DNA of 64,000 nucleotides from Bacteroides fragilis (GTDB lineage Bacteria > Bacteroidota > Bacteroidia > Bacteroidales > Bacteroidaceae), in the NCBI RefSeq assembly GCF_002849695.1, contig NZ_CP018937.1, forward strand, positions 2,914,001 to 2,978,000, written 5' to 3'. This document shows positions 63,997-64,000 of the stretch, in pieces. The notes beneath the pieces were generated by a model. That model was not told where the DNA came from and searched no databases. It saw only the letters and a program-made list of their open reading frames with translations. Both the position numbers and the translations under genes were made by a program. Within the stretch, counting starts at the first letter, position 1, and every line of letters begins with the position of its first letter.

Positions 63997-64000
63997 CCAA

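Larger units (their letters stand above)
39687..64000. mobile_element. CTnDOT/CTnERL-family conjugative element, int-proximal part
   Basis: Gene order int, HTH genes, xis2c-xis2d-orf3-exc, DUF1896, methylase/helicase, tetQ, rteA fragment follows the CTnDOT/CTnERL left half. The transfer genes (mob, tra) are not in the window. The interior of the regulatory region is rearranged: an RND efflux operon lies between tetQ and rteA, rteA is cut, and rteB is not seen. The dispersed hairpin family of the flanking chromosome is absent here, as expected for incoming DNA. Confidence 0.9.

Noticed and set aside
1..64000. tRNA or rRNA genes
   Set aside because: I looked for cloverleaf-like cores and rRNA signatures and saw none I could support.

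Overview
The window reads as Bacteroides-type DNA (Bacteroides or a close relative; I do not assign a species). The evidence is the SusC/SusD/SusE lipoprotein set, a hybrid two-component system, LruC-domain and GLUG-repeat surface lipoproteins, Bacteroides promoters of the TTTG-N(18-22)-TAnnTTTG type, and a CTnDOT/CTnERL-family conjugative element carrying tet(Q).

Positions 1-39,676 are the host chromosome side. A carbohydrate locus comes first: susE-like (cut by the window edge), susD and susC on the minus strand, then a divergent LacI-type regulator, an MFS sugar transporter and, about 9 kb further on, a GH65 disaccharide phosphorylase. Together they fit import, sensing and phosphorolysis of an alpha-glucoside, probably maltose-like. 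The MFS and GH65 genes are separated by an accessory block (8.3-17.4 kb). It holds a large collagen-like/GLUG surface lipoprotein, a perfect 28-bp inverted repeat pair enclosing a promoter (probably phase-variable), and a cassette: a frameshifted small gene, a DUF4373/Lin1244-like protein, an Rpn-type nuclease, a TWINKLE/T7 gp4-like primase-helicase, a DUF4248 protein, an HU-like protein and a 31-residue 'smalltalk' peptide. After GH65 come an RND efflux operon, two tandem LruC lipoproteins, purL, an orphan-looking hybrid two-component system followed by two short chromate-transporter genes, and a GH10-like lipoprotein. Nine long imperfect hairpins and one half copy of a single family (CACCACAGA... 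ends) lie in intergenic DNA of this half; I saw none in the mobile element.

From 39,677 to the end of the window is the int-proximal end of an integrative conjugative element. The order is an IntDOT orthologue with its characteristic Ser259, small helix-turn-helix genes, an xis2c-xis2d-orf3-exc type excision operon, a DUF1896 gene, a 1946-residue methylase/helicase, then tet(Q). Downstream the order departs from the CTnDOT plan. In CTnDOT tetQ is followed by rteA and rteB. Here tet(Q) overlaps by 4 bp a complete RND efflux operon (adaptor, pump, outer-membrane channel). Only the first ~76 codons of rteA remain, joined to the 3' part of an ABC (MacB-type) permease gene and a short adaptor-gene fragment. 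A RibD/DHFR-like gene and a striking 125-bp imperfect palindrome follow. No rteB is visible, so tetracycline-controlled excision may be altered while drug export is co-expressed with tet(Q) under the tet(Q) leader control.
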